Source: Stentor roeselii
Lineage: Eukaryota > Ciliophora > Heterotrichea > Heterotrichida > Stentoridae
Assembly (NCBI GenBank): GCA_006503475.1
Contig: RSEH01000340.1
Span: 1 to 42,547 of the forward strand
Length of the DNA: 42,547 nucleotides
Reading direction: 5' to 3'
Made by a program: the position numbers and the translations under genes. Of this stretch, positions 1 to 10,743 are shown piece by piece. Positions within the stretch are counted from its first letter, which is position 1. Every line of letters starts with the position of its first letter. Under the pieces are notes generated by a model. The model was given only the letters and a program-made list of their open reading frames with translations, had not been told where the DNA came from and did not search any database.

Positions 1-50
1 TTAACACCCTAACACCCTAACACCCTAACACCCTAACACCCTAACACCCT
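1..50. repeat. Telomere repeat, (CCCTAACA)n
   Basis: Five full units of CCCTAACA in perfect register plus a final CCCT occupy bases 7-50, preceded by a partial unit reading TTAACA. They end abruptly at ATAACC. An 8-base C-rich tract at the very start of the window, read inward, is what a capped left chromosome end looks like. The same 8-mer is, to my knowledge, the telomere repeat of heterotrich ciliates such as Stentor and Blepharisma. The first base differs from the unit (T for C), which may be end damage or a read error. Confidence 0.95.
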
Positions 51-639
51 ATAACCTTTTAATATACAAATTGATTTTCTTAAATAAAATATGCTTGATT
101 ATTTGAATATATTATTTATACTCTTTATTCGTAATATTTATTTATCAATTTATTAATTTATTCAATTGATTTATCTGTTGATAATAATAATTATCGGTTG
201 GAACTTTAGGTGAATTTTTTAAATATTGCAAGGTTGGTCAATAAATATAAGTTTAAAGAATCATTAATAAAAATTGGGGTTAAAACACAAGACAATCGCG
301 AAAATCATATAAATTTTTTATAAATTCTTGTTCATTTATTATGAAAGCTTGGTTATAAAATACGAATTTATTTAACTTCTATCATAATTATTTTCAAGGT
401 ATTTATTTGACTCACAATTCCTAAATAAGAAAATTTAATTAATTATTATATATATTTGAGTTTATAATATCATATATCTTGTTTATATAATAAAGTTCTC
501 TTATAAAAAAAAATTACTCAATAAATTATATTTCATATGGTAATCAGTAATTATTCATTTTCTTTGCTGATATTAAAACAACATGATTCATATAATTATT
601 TAGAATTTAAGATTAATTTTCATATTCATTTGAATTTAA
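51..639. other. Subtelomeric AT-rich spacer
   Basis: Very AT-rich sequence between the telomere tract and the first recognisable gene remnant. I see no coding frame, no RNA gene and no obvious long repeat in it. Confidence 0.6.
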
Positions 640-2040
640 TTAAAATTGTCAGAGGTTGATTTGAGAAAAAGGGTTTTTTGAGAGTTTGGCATACAGAGTT
701 GCCTGACCTTGATATTGGTTTGAGACTTAATTACTATGATGACAGCATTCTATAAGCATGAGGAAATTTCGATGCTGTTTACGATTTTTTCATGCTATTA
801 TTTACTTATTCATAAAAACTCAGGCCTGGTCACTACTTTTTGATGAAGATAGTTATTTTGATTGCAGATATAGTCTCAAAAGCTTTATATGCAAAGATGA
901 ATTATATCTGCATTATGGAAATAAATTTTATATTGAAGATGATGAATATTACAGTGTTAATATCAGCTTACAAGATTTGAAAAAAATCGAAAAATATAAG
1001 CCTCTTCCCTGATTTCGAAGACTATTCATTAAGTTCAACTGTTTAAGTCAAAAACTCTTTATACATATTCGGGTTTACCAAGATATGACTAACTCTTACT
1101 CAAATGAATTAGGATAAATCACTCTAAATAACTTTTCAACATAAATCATTAAACGACCTTTTGCCCAACCGCCTGCATGATAGCATTTTTTGATGAATCA
1201 ATAAACTCAAAACTATTTATTTTTAGAGGAGTTGATTCAGGCACTATTTTCAACAATATATGGACATTCGAATTGATATCTGAAGTTTGGGAGCCATTTC
1301 TTCCAAAAGTTGACACTCTTAACCCGAGGTATCTTCACTAAACTGGCTCAGATGGATATTTTCGTTATTTTGGAGGAATAAGCAGCGGATTAGAAGACGG
1401 GCTGTTCATATTCAACTCTATTACTGGATACTGGACTGAGTTGAAACCAAGAACTTCAACTTATCCAAGTCCAGCAAAGGTCCTTGTTTAGTGGTAAAAA
1501 TTTTCAAAAAATTTCTGTTTGAAGGAAGTGAATAAAATTCAATTATAAATGTAATTTTATGTTCTAAATATTAATTAATCATAGATACCATCATAATTTT
1601 GCTCAAAGCTATTCACAAATTATAAAAGGTATTTACATAAGCTAGACCTTTCTTTCTTTAATTTTTTACTGCTATATTTGATTTAAGGTTTGATTTATAA
1701 TAATAGTTTAATTATAGTATTATGACTTTCTCTAAATAACTTTTAATTAGTATTATCTCTACTTTTAAAGCTCAAAACACTTTTGTTAGTATCAAATAAT
1801 GAAAAAAGTAAAATATTCATATTGATGAATTTTTATAATTAGAATATTTTTTCTTATATCATGGCTTATAGAAACAATTCCCATACTTATCATTTTTATA
1901 ATGTAATCTAAAATCCTCACCAATAACAAATTTCACTCTCTGTGAGTCGCCATGGAGAAATAAAAATTTAAACTGCTTCAATTTTAAAACCAACTATAAA
2001 GATGACCATTCCAGATCACATTTTAATCATTAAAATCATT
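640..2040 (+). pseudogene. Decayed kelch/3-TM family copy on the plus strand
   Basis: This is a degraded relative of the four minus-strand family genes, in opposite orientation. From ~680 the words WHTELPD and YYDDSIL match the start of exon 3 of the family. AWSLLFDEDSYFDC follows near 820, then a kelch stretch at ~1200-1500 with RGVDSG, FNSITGYWTEL and NPSPAK counterparts, broken by several stops and frame changes. At ~1925-2030 RHGEIK and MTIPDH match the conserved exoplasmic loop (HGEIKTGAQ and SSSIPDEDS), so most of the Cys-rich stalk and the first two membrane segments are missing. Only an 84-codon open stretch (758-1012) survives. It cannot encode a working protein. Limits are approximate because the ends fade into AT-rich DNA. 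Confidence 0.8.
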
Positions 2041-2120
2041 CATAATCATTTTTCTAACTAAACTATCTAAAAATTAATTGCCTTCATCTTCGCTTTTATT
2101 AACAAGACTGGTGGCATTTG

Positions 2121-2535
2121 CTACACATTTATCATTGATATAAGATTCATCCGTATTTTTATTACAGAAATTTCTTTATTGTTTTTTTCCTCCTCATTGT
2201 TGTCCACAGCCTTTTTTCTTTTCAATATTTTCATAAATTTTTCAAATTGCTTTTCAAAAATACTCATAAAAAACCCAGCTATTGCAAATAGTCCAGAAAC
2301 AGTTCCAAGCAAAGCCCCTGCAAAAAAGAAAAGGTCCTTCTTTAAAAGTCTTTTCGTGATAAGAACACTCGAATTAATTTCGATAAAAAGTTTAACAAAC
2401 AAACTAGAAACAAAAGTAAGTTCTTTATTTGAATGCTGACTTCCTTGCACAGGGCTGCTTTTCTCAGATATATGATAGCCGGTCACTTCGCTTTCCCAAT
2501 CGTTCGACTCAGACTGAAACAAAGATTTTTTCGGA
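2121..2535 (-). pseudogene. 3' fragment of a kelch/3-TM family gene
   Basis: This is an open minus-strand frame of about 133 codons without an ATG; the first codon of the open stretch is TTG (Leu). It corresponds only to the last part of the family protein: SLFQSES, the TGYHISE word, the SSVLITKRLLK stretch, the third membrane segment (FFFAGALLGTVSGLF) and a charged tail. Homology stops abruptly near 2535, just downstream of the next family gene, so it looks like a truncated duplication. The last membrane segment is nearly identical to that of the neighbouring full gene, which suggests a recent origin or gene conversion. Confidence 0.8.
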
Positions 2536-5505
2536 AATTTTATTTATTATATCAAGATTATCATAAAAATTATCCTAAAAGACTTATTAATATCTAACTA
2601 ATTAGTGGCCTTCATCTTTGCTTAGATTTAAAAAGTGAGATTCATTATGTAAGAATTTATCACCAGCTCGATATTCATTTGAGATATCCTCAATTTTCAT
2701 TCCAGAACCTTCTTTAATTTTATCAGGCTCTTCAAGGTTATTTTCAACAGTTCCTTTCTTCAATCTTTTCAAAAGCTTCTCGTATTGTTTTTCAAAAAAA
2801 CTCATAGCAAACCCAATAATCCCAAATAAGCCTGAAACAGTCCCAAGCAAAGCCCCTGCAAAAAAGAAAAGATCTTGCTTCAAAAGTCTTTGAGTGATAA
2901 GGACACTCGAGTTGATTTCAATCAAAAGTTTAACATAAAAGTTAGAGACAAAAGGAAGTTCTTCTGTTGAATGCTGGCTCCCTTGGACAGGACTGTTTTT
3001 CTCAGAAATATGATAGCCAGTCACATGGCTTTTCCAGTTTTTTGAATCAGACTTAAAAAAAGATGGAGTGGCTAAGAAGTTAAATTCGCTTGGAAAAGAT
3101 CCGATGAAGACAGAGCCACTGCTTGGTGAAAGTAATGAAGTCACTGAGCTATCTTCGTTTGGAATCGAAGAACTGGCTGTTACTCTCAGTTGAATCCCTG
3201 AAGTGTAACTGAGACGTTCAGTGATGTTGAATTCTAACTGGGCACCTGTCTTGATCTCTCCATCTTCGCAAGTCACTTGAATGGTGCAGGTTTTTTCACT
3301 GTTTAAGCTGCAGGATGTTTTATTGTGAGAGCAGTTTATGTTTACTAAGTATATCTCGATTGATGATGCACATTTTGAATTTTTTACACATTGGCCGCCG
3401 AAAGAATCTAGAGAGAGTTCAAAAGAAAGAGACTTTGACTCAAATGAAGAGACTTCGGATTCCATTATGATTAAAGGCACCTGACCTTTTGTTTCTTGGA
3501 TGTTTGCTTTTGCGAATGTCAAAATAGCTGTGCAGGTTACCATTAGTGATCCAAGGATGAAAATTACTGTAAAAAGCCCTCCTATTTTTGTCTGTTGTTT
3601 TTTTATGTAGTTGTCTTGATCATTATCGTGGCCAAGTTCATATAAGTCGATCTTTTCTAAGTAAATTCGCAATTTCTTTATAATCAAACAGCAGATAACT
3701 GCAAGAAAAATTGGACTGATGACTGAAAATCTGAAGATCAGAACGTCTTTCGAGATATCAGGTTCTTTATAAGATGAAGGCTGAGAAGAACTAACTGTTA
3801 GCATTTGCCTGTAATAAGATGGACTTATACTACCAACTGGACAATATAAATCTTTCGGACATGATATGCATTTTTTAGCTGCTGTCTCGTTGTTATAAGA
3901 ACCCTCAGGACAAGGAATGCATTGCGAAATACTTGTGGCTGCAATTTTCTCATTAAATGTTCCTGGTCTACACTCTTGGCATACAAAACTTCCTTGCTTA
4001 TCAGAAAATGTTCCTTCTCTACAATGTTTACATTGATTATTAGAATAATACGTGCCTGCGGAACAGAGTGCCTCACAGCCGATATCAATGCACAAGTCCT
4101 CAATATCGAACTTTGCGAAAATAGGGTTTCCAACGTTATGAGTAACAAAAAACTCTCCACCCCTACCTCCTCCATAGACATACAAAAACTTGTTGAAATA
4201 AACAAAGCCAGCTCCAAAGCTAATAAAATCGATTTCATCATCAAGACTTATAACTTTATCTCCTTCCCCAAAAGCACTAATAGTATAAACGGGATATTGA
4301 AACCAGAATTCTCCTCCAATACTGATTAAATAATCTCCAAGAATAACCTGAGTAGTAAAAGTAGTTTGATCCGTTTCGGTATCATCATTTGAATGAAAAA
4401 TTTGCCAAGTCATCGACGAAAGGTTGAAAAAATCAATTTGATTAGACCCATAACCAACTTCCAGACACCCAAGAGAAACATAGAAAAGTTCATCATCAAC
4501 CCAACAATAAGGTGAGCTCACTCTTTGCAGTCCTTCAGAAGAAAGCAGTTTAAATTGATTGTTTCCAATATCATACTCCCACAGTTCATTCGACTTATCC
4601 TCATTTCTTTCTCCTCCATAGAGAAGAACTTTAAAGTTTTTCACAACCAAACAAGCACCCTTAGCAGGACTCGGGTTGTTAAATGTTGCCGGTTTCAGTT
4701 CAGTCCATTGCCCAGTGATAGAGTTAAAGACAAACATGTCATCTCTTAATCCATAGGCATCTATTCCTCCCCAAATAACAAAAATATCGCCTTCTGAGCC
4801 AGCCGAATGATAGTACCTTTGACTCGGAATATTACCCTTCAGTAAAACTGGCTCCCATTTTTCAGATATCAAGTCGAAAGCCCAGATATCGTTGAAGATT
4901 TTGTCTGAATCAACTCCCCCGAAAACATATAGCTTTGAGTTTATTGCCACCATTGAATGATGAGATCTTGGTGGAGGTTGCTCAAAATGATCGTTGATCA
5001 GCTGTAATTCGAAATTATTTAGATTAATTTTACCAAAAGCATTTGAAAATGATGTTTCTGCTGTATCAGTTAATTTTCCAAATACATATAGAGAGTCTTC
5101 AGTTATAGTTAATTTTATATTAATATATTCATCGAATTCTGGAAAAAGGTTTAAATTTTTCCATTTCTTTTTATCTTCTCCCAAATTTATCATTAAACTG
5201 TCAAATTCTTCATTGTTCATTTCAAATTTACTATGACATATAACGTAAAGCTTTTCATTATATATAAAAATTCCTTCTGAATTTTTGCAAGTAGTGGCAA
5301 AACCTTCATCAGAGATAAGAGTCCAGCTGAGACTTTCGATAGAATAACTGTATAAGTATAAAGAATAATAATCATCTTCCTCATCATCAAAGGAAATAAC
5401 AAGGAAAATATTCCCATCATAATAAACATAAAAGAATCTGAAGAATATTTGGGGATATCTCCATGATTTTGAAGCTTTTCCCATTGAAAATCACTACAAT
5501 TCAGC

Positions 5506-5520
5506 CTAATTTTCAATTAC
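5506..5520 (-). other. 15-base intron 2 of family member 1
   Basis: The sense sequence is GTAATTGAAAATTAG. Removal turns FYR-stop into FYRLNCSDFQW, matching YRLNCSS in the paralogs. It is a phase 2 intron with A at position 10. Confidence 0.93.
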
Positions 5521-5758
5521 CTGTAAAAATTAATATCAATCAAAACCACAAAATACTGTATTCCCTCCTCAGCATAAGATGTAAAAGTTTTAAATGATTG
5601 AGGACTTGGAGTGCCAGTAGTTTTAACTTTTTCCCAAATTTTCATATCGAAGTCAAATGCCCAGAGATCATTTTTATAGCCGAGTTTAGTGGCTCCTCCA
5701 AAAACAAACAATTTTTCTTCAGTTATACTTGAAAAGCCTCCCATAAAGTATCGAGCTG

Positions 5759-5773
5759 CTGCTTAAAGTTTAC
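5759..5773 (-). other. 15-base intron 1 of family member 1
   Basis: The sense sequence GTAAACTTTAAGCAG contains an in-frame TAA. Its removal joins the frames as NPTARYFMGGF, matching the paralogs. It is a phase 1 intron with A at position 10. AG dinucleotides at intron lengths 12, 15 and 18 (AAGCAGCAG) would all keep the frame; only 15 fits the other nine introns. Confidence 0.9.
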
Positions 5774-6017
5774 TTGGATTTTCCTGTGAGGTAGGCATGA
5801 TCTTTTCCCAAAAAGATGTGTTTAATGAGAACTCCCAGAGATCATCATAAAGACAATCGCTGCAATCACCACCGAAGACTGCAATGGAGTTTCTAGTTTC
5901 GAGGAAGATTAGAAGCGAGTTTTCTCGTATTGTTGGAGGTGATCTGGGTTGAGGAATGAAATCAACTTTTAGTGATATGCTAAGAGAGATGAATAAAAGA
6001 ATCCAGAGAGATAACAT

Positions 6018-7323
6018 TTATAAATATGAACAAAATTTTTTTTAGAAGCAAGTAGTTTAGAGTTGATGAGAAATTTGAATGAAGGAAAGGATAGGATTAA
6101 TAAATTAAATTTTTGAGGGCTTTTAGTGAAATTTTTACAGTTGATTTGTGTCTTTTATAAGTCAATTAAACTTAAATCATTAAATTTATATTTTAATAGC
6201 TTTTTTGCTATTTCATATAGGTCAATACCTATTCAAATGAAATTTACATTTGAATTTCAAATATTTTAACAGTTCAAAAATTTTTTTTTTTAGTGATAAA
6301 ACTTATTGAATAATTTTTTTAGTTTATTAGATCTTTTGTCTCGGTAAAACTATTCTGCAATTTTAAGTGAGTTGTAGTTTCTTCCTTAAATATCTTCAAA
6401 CTTAATCACTGATATGATTATCTGATATTCTATCTCACAATCTAATCTAATATTTCATAGAAAAATGAATATAAATTTTTTACTCTGCTCGTTTGTTTAT
6501 CAAACCAAACTTGATTCAGAGTGAATAGTTTCAAATCTCCAAAAAGATAAATAATTATTTGTTTCAATACTTTAAGTTTGATTGATGAATTAAAATCACA
6601 TATATTAGGAGTAAATAAAAACCCGAGACGATTTATCAATAAAGTTAAAGTGAAAATTTTACCTTTGAATGTAGATTCTAATCTGTAATGAGTCAATTAA
6701 GTATAGCAGTTTGTATTCATGCTACCTCTTTTTCTGATTATTTTGAAGACTATCAAATGAGAAATCAGCGATAAATGTTTATAATAAAATTGTCTAGAGA
6801 TCATTTACCAATTAAAATAATTACTAGATCAAGCCAATCTTATAGTTCTTATTTTAATTTTTATCTTATATATAAATCCATATCGGCAAATTTAATTAAA
6901 GAAATTAGAAAATCATGAGTTTCTGTTCCACAGTCAGAAAAAGAAAGGACAGCTTATAGAGAGGGAGTGCCTATAGAAAGATAAGTATATTTATCTTACA
7001 CTGCCTGATTAGGACTACAGCATCACATATTATTCAAATAAAAACTAATTATTAATGAGCACCGCTGATAAGATTATTTAATGGTTTCTACTTTCAATAT
7101 CCAATGAACTATGCTTTGATTTGATGATATATTTTTATCAATTTGTATATTTGATTTTCTTTCTAGTTCTTATTATATCTAAGATTTTATAGGCCACTTG
7201 CAGTCAATTCTCCTAAAGAAAAAATCATATAAAAGATGAGGACATTACAAGATCAATTGAAAGATTCCTCCTTTGAATTTTAACTTAAATCAATCTTTTA
7301 TAGCTAAATTACTTAAAATAAGA
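6018..7323. other. AT-rich intergenic spacer
   Basis: About 1.3 kb of AT-rich DNA between two family genes. The open stretch at 6442-6696 (84 codons, minus strand) shows no convincing similarity to the family and no composition change, so I do not call it. The end near 6018 must hold the promoter of member 1. A TATA-like TTATAAATA on the plus strand sits directly against its ATG. Confidence 0.5.
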
Positions 7324-10300
7324 TCACTGATGATCTTCCTGTTTCTTTTCACCAAGACTATCGGATTCAGATCTCAAAGGAATTGCATCACCCTCAGGGA
7401 CTTTCTTAGCCTCAAGATTACCTAGCTCTCTATTACTATCGGAGCTGTCAATAATTCCGATTTCATTTTTTTTCTTCATCTTTTTCATGACCTTGTCAGC
7501 CTGTTTCTCAGACAAGGCCATAAGAAATCCACTGAGTCCGAAAAGTCCTGAAACAGTTCCAAGCAGAGCCCCTGCAAAAAAGAAAAGATCTTGCTTCAAG
7601 AGTCTTTTGGTGACCAGGACACTGGAGTCGATTTCAATGAAGAGCTTGACATAAAAGTTCGAGACAAACGGCAGTTCTTCAGGAACATGTTGACTTCCAT
7701 AGCCAGGAGAGTTTCTTTCAGAGATGTGATAACCAGTCACTTCGCTTTCCCATTCGCTAGACTCGGACTGAAACAAGGAAGAAGTTGCTGAGAAGTAAAA
7801 CAAACTAGCAGAGGATCCGATGAAGACAGAGCCACTATTTGGCAGAATTAGTGAACTGACAGAGCTGTCTTCATCGGGAATCGAGGAACTCGCTGACATG
7901 GTCAATTGAATGCCTGATGCATAACTGAGGCTTGCAGTGATGTTAAAGTCCACCTGGGCCCCTGTCTTTATTTCTCCATGTTTGCAAGTCACTTGAATGT
8001 TGCAAGTTTTGTTGTTTAACCTGCAAGAAGTTTCAACACTCGAACAGTCAATGTTCAACAAATATGGCTTGATTGATCGAGAACATTTTGAATGCTGTTC
8101 ACAGTCGCCTCCGAATGAATCCAGAGACAGTTGAAAATAAAGGACTTTTGACTCAAATGAGTCAACTTCGGACTCCATGATGATCAAAGGCACCTGCCCC
8201 TTAGTTTCTTGAATGTTCGCTTTAGAAAAAGTCAAAATCGCTGTGCAGGTGACCATAAGTGACCCGATAACAAAAAGTACAGTGAAAAGTCCTCCTATTT
8301 TCGTTTTTTTCTTGGAAACATATTTGCTTTCCTCGTCGTCATGCTGTAAAGTAAACAAATCAATTTTTTGCAAGTAGTTTCTCAGCCTCACAATAGTCAA
8401 GCACATCAAAACAATAAGGAAACTCGGAATGACGACCAAGAGGCGAAAGAGCAGCAAGTCCTGTGAAATGTCAGTTTCTTTGTAAGCAGCGGGCTGATAT
8501 GAACTGATTTTCTGAATCTCCTGGTAAGTCGAAGGACCTGTGCTTCCAATCGGACAAAAGGAACCATCTGGGCAAGGCTGGCACTCTGTAGCAGCCGTTT
8601 CGTTGCTGTAGTACCCTTGAGGGCAAGGAATACATTGAAATCTACTTGTCGCTGCTATTTTCTCGTTGTATGTCCCTGGGCTGCATTCTTTGCACTCTGC
8701 ACTTCCTGGCTCATCGTTAAATGTTCCTTGGGCGCAAGGCTTGCAGATGTTATCTGAAACATAAGTCCCAACAGAGCAGAGAGCTTCACATCCGAAAGAC
8801 TTGCACAAGTCCTCAACATCGAACTTTACAAGCAGCGGGTTCCCCACAAGATGAACAATAAAGTTGTTTCCGCTTCTACCTCCTCCATAGACATACAAAG
8901 TCTTTTGAAAGTAAGCGAAGCCAGCGGCATAGCTATCAAACCAGATCCGATCTTCGAGATCAACTAATTCATTACCAGAACTATAGGCTGTGATATAATA
9001 CATGGCGTAAACATACCAGAATTCCCCCCCAATGCTGATTATTTGATTCCCGACAACAACTTGAGATGCGAAACAACCACTCGAAGAAGAGCCTGATCCG
9101 TCGTTTGAGTGAAAAACGTGCCAGGTCTTCGAAGAAAGATTGAAAAAATCGACCTGGTCAGACCCGAGACTGTTTTCAAGACACCCGAGCGAGACGTAGA
9201 ACAGGTCAGAGTCCAGCCAGCAGTGTGCAGAACTCACTCTCTGCAGACCCTCGGATGAGAGCAGGTTGAACTCGTTTGTGCCGATGTCGTATTCCCAAAG
9301 TTCATTCGAGTTGCCTGAGTTTCTTTGTCCGCCGTAGAGATATATTTTGAAGTTTTTTAAAACAAGACAAGCGCCTTTCGCTGGACTCGGGTTGTAGGAT
9401 GTCACTGGGTTCAATTCAGTCCAGTACCCTGTGATTGAGTTGAAGATGAATAAATCATTTTTCAGTTCACTTGAAGTCATTCCTCCCCAGATGACAAAAG
9501 TGTCGCCGTCCGCACCTGCTGAGTGAAGATACCTTGGAGATGGGATGTCGCCCTTGGGCATCACTGACTCCCAGTATTCATCTATCAGGTCGAAAGTCCA
9601 CAGATCGTTAAAAATAACGCTTGAATCGATTCCGCCGAAAACATAGAGATTCGAATTTATCACTACTGTTGAGGGAAAGGATCTTGCAGGGGGTTGATCG
9701 AAATGGTCGTTTATTGATATGTAATTGAAATCTTTTAGCGATATCTTCCCAAATGTATTGGAAAAAGTGTAATCTGAAGTTTGCAGGTAACTCCCGAATA
9801 TGTATAAAAAGTTATCTATTTCCACAATGACATAATCCATATAATCTAAGAAATCTGGAAAGAGACTCAATTTTTTCCATTTGTTTTGGTCCTCAAGTAG
9901 ATTTATCTTTACAGCATCGAAAGTTTCATCACCGACCTCAAATATGTCTCCACAGAGAAGGTAGAGCTCGTCGTTGAAAATAAAACTGTTAGTTTTACCA
10001 CGGCAGTCATAGGAACTATCTTTGTCAGAGATCAGTGACCAGGTCAAACTTGTCAAAGAATAACTCGATAAGTGTAAAAGATTGCCTCCTTCATTTTTCA
10101 CCCATCCAGTTTGCAAAATATTCCCATTGTAATATTCAATAATAGAGTTACTCGAATAAAGAGGCACTTCTCCATTATTCGGTAGTGTTTCCCACTGAAA
10201 AGAAGAGCAATTGAGTCTAGATAAAAATTACCTGTACATATTTTTATTTCGTCCCTTGTTGGTATATCCGGATTGAATTACGAAATATTGAATTCCTTCT

Positions 10301-10743
10301 GATTCGTATGTAGTGTAAGCATAGCTTGATATTGAAGGTGGGGGAGAAATTGTTTGAATTTTCTGCCACTTGTAGGTCTCGAAGTCGAATTCCCAGAAAT
10401 CATTTTCATAGCCTAGAGTGGTGAGTCCTCCAAAAATGTAAATTTTCGAATCATTTAAACTTGAGAAACCCCCATGAAAAGATCGAGCTTCTATGTAAAG
10501 CTTACTTGGAATCTCGACTGAAGTAATCACAACTTTTTCCCAAGAATTCCACTCTGGACTATATTCCCAAATGTCAGAGTAAAAACAGTCAAAGCAAACA
10601 CCCCCGAAAATTATGAGAGATTCTCTGGATTTCAGGTAAGCTATTAATGGTGCTTCACGCAAAGGAGGAGGTGATCCTGGTATTGGAATGAATTCGACTT
10701 GCAATGAGATGCAAAGACATAAACCTATCAACAATATCCACAT
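7324..10743 (-). CDS. Kelch double-propeller, Cys-rich, three-pass membrane protein (family member 2)
   Basis: Exons of 238, 259 and 2893 bases, joined by removing introns 10491-10505 and 10217-10231, give 1129 residues and end at TGA. Order: signal peptide (MWILLIGLCLCIS); about twelve kelch repeats to residue ~620 (for example YIFGGLTTLGYENDFWEFDF and VFGGIDSSVIFNDLWTFDL); a GCC2/GCC3-like Cys stalk at ~635-725 (CPQGYYSNETAATEC); TM1 at ~752-777; a short basic loop (KKKTKIGG); TM2 at ~808-828; a ~210-residue exoplasmic loop with six clustered cysteines and N-glycosylation sites; TM3 at ~1043-1068 (FFFAGALLGTVSGLFG); and a charged cytosolic tail. Kelch propellers bind proteins or sugars, so a surface receptor or adhesion role is inferred; no enzyme motif is visible. 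It is intact, which makes it the reference for the broken neighbours. Confidence 0.88.
10217..10231 (-). other. 15-base intron 2 of family member 2
   Basis: The sense sequence is GTAATTTTTATCTAG, with an in-frame stop just inside. Removal joins NKNMYR to LNCSSFQWETL in frame. It is a phase 2 intron with A at position 10. Confidence 0.93.
10491..10505 (-). other. 15-base intron 1 of family member 2 (no stop inside)
   Basis: The sense sequence is GTAAGCTTTACATAG. It is read through as SKLYI in the open frame, so simple ORF calling would keep it as coding. It sits at the same position and phase as the stop-containing introns of members 1 and 3 and has A at position 10, so it is very probably spliced. 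Confidence 0.85.

Larger units (their letters stand above)
2602..6017 (-). pseudogene. Kelch double-propeller, Cys-rich, three-pass membrane protein, frameshifted (family member 1)
   Basis: Family member closest to the telomere. Exon 1 starts at ATG 6017 with a signal peptide (MLSLWILLFISLSIS) and the family word KVDFIP. Removing introns 5759-5773 and 5506-5520 (15 bases each) joins exons of 244, 238 and 2904 bases. The total is one base short of a multiple of three. Near 5424-5434 the frame must change: upstream the frame reads RLNCSDFQWEKLQNHGDIP, as in its relatives, and downstream a different frame reads YYDGNIF and then stays open for ~940 codons to TAA. All later domains are present: kelch repeats, GCC2/GCC3-like stalk, three membrane segments, six-Cys loop and charged tail. 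It could be a very young pseudogene, a sequencing error in an A/T run, or a shifted-frame gene. Exon 2 is seven codons shorter than in its relatives. Confidence 0.8.

Noticed and set aside
6442-6696. 84-codon minus-strand ORF
   Set aside because: No family words and no motif; composition equals the surrounding spacer.
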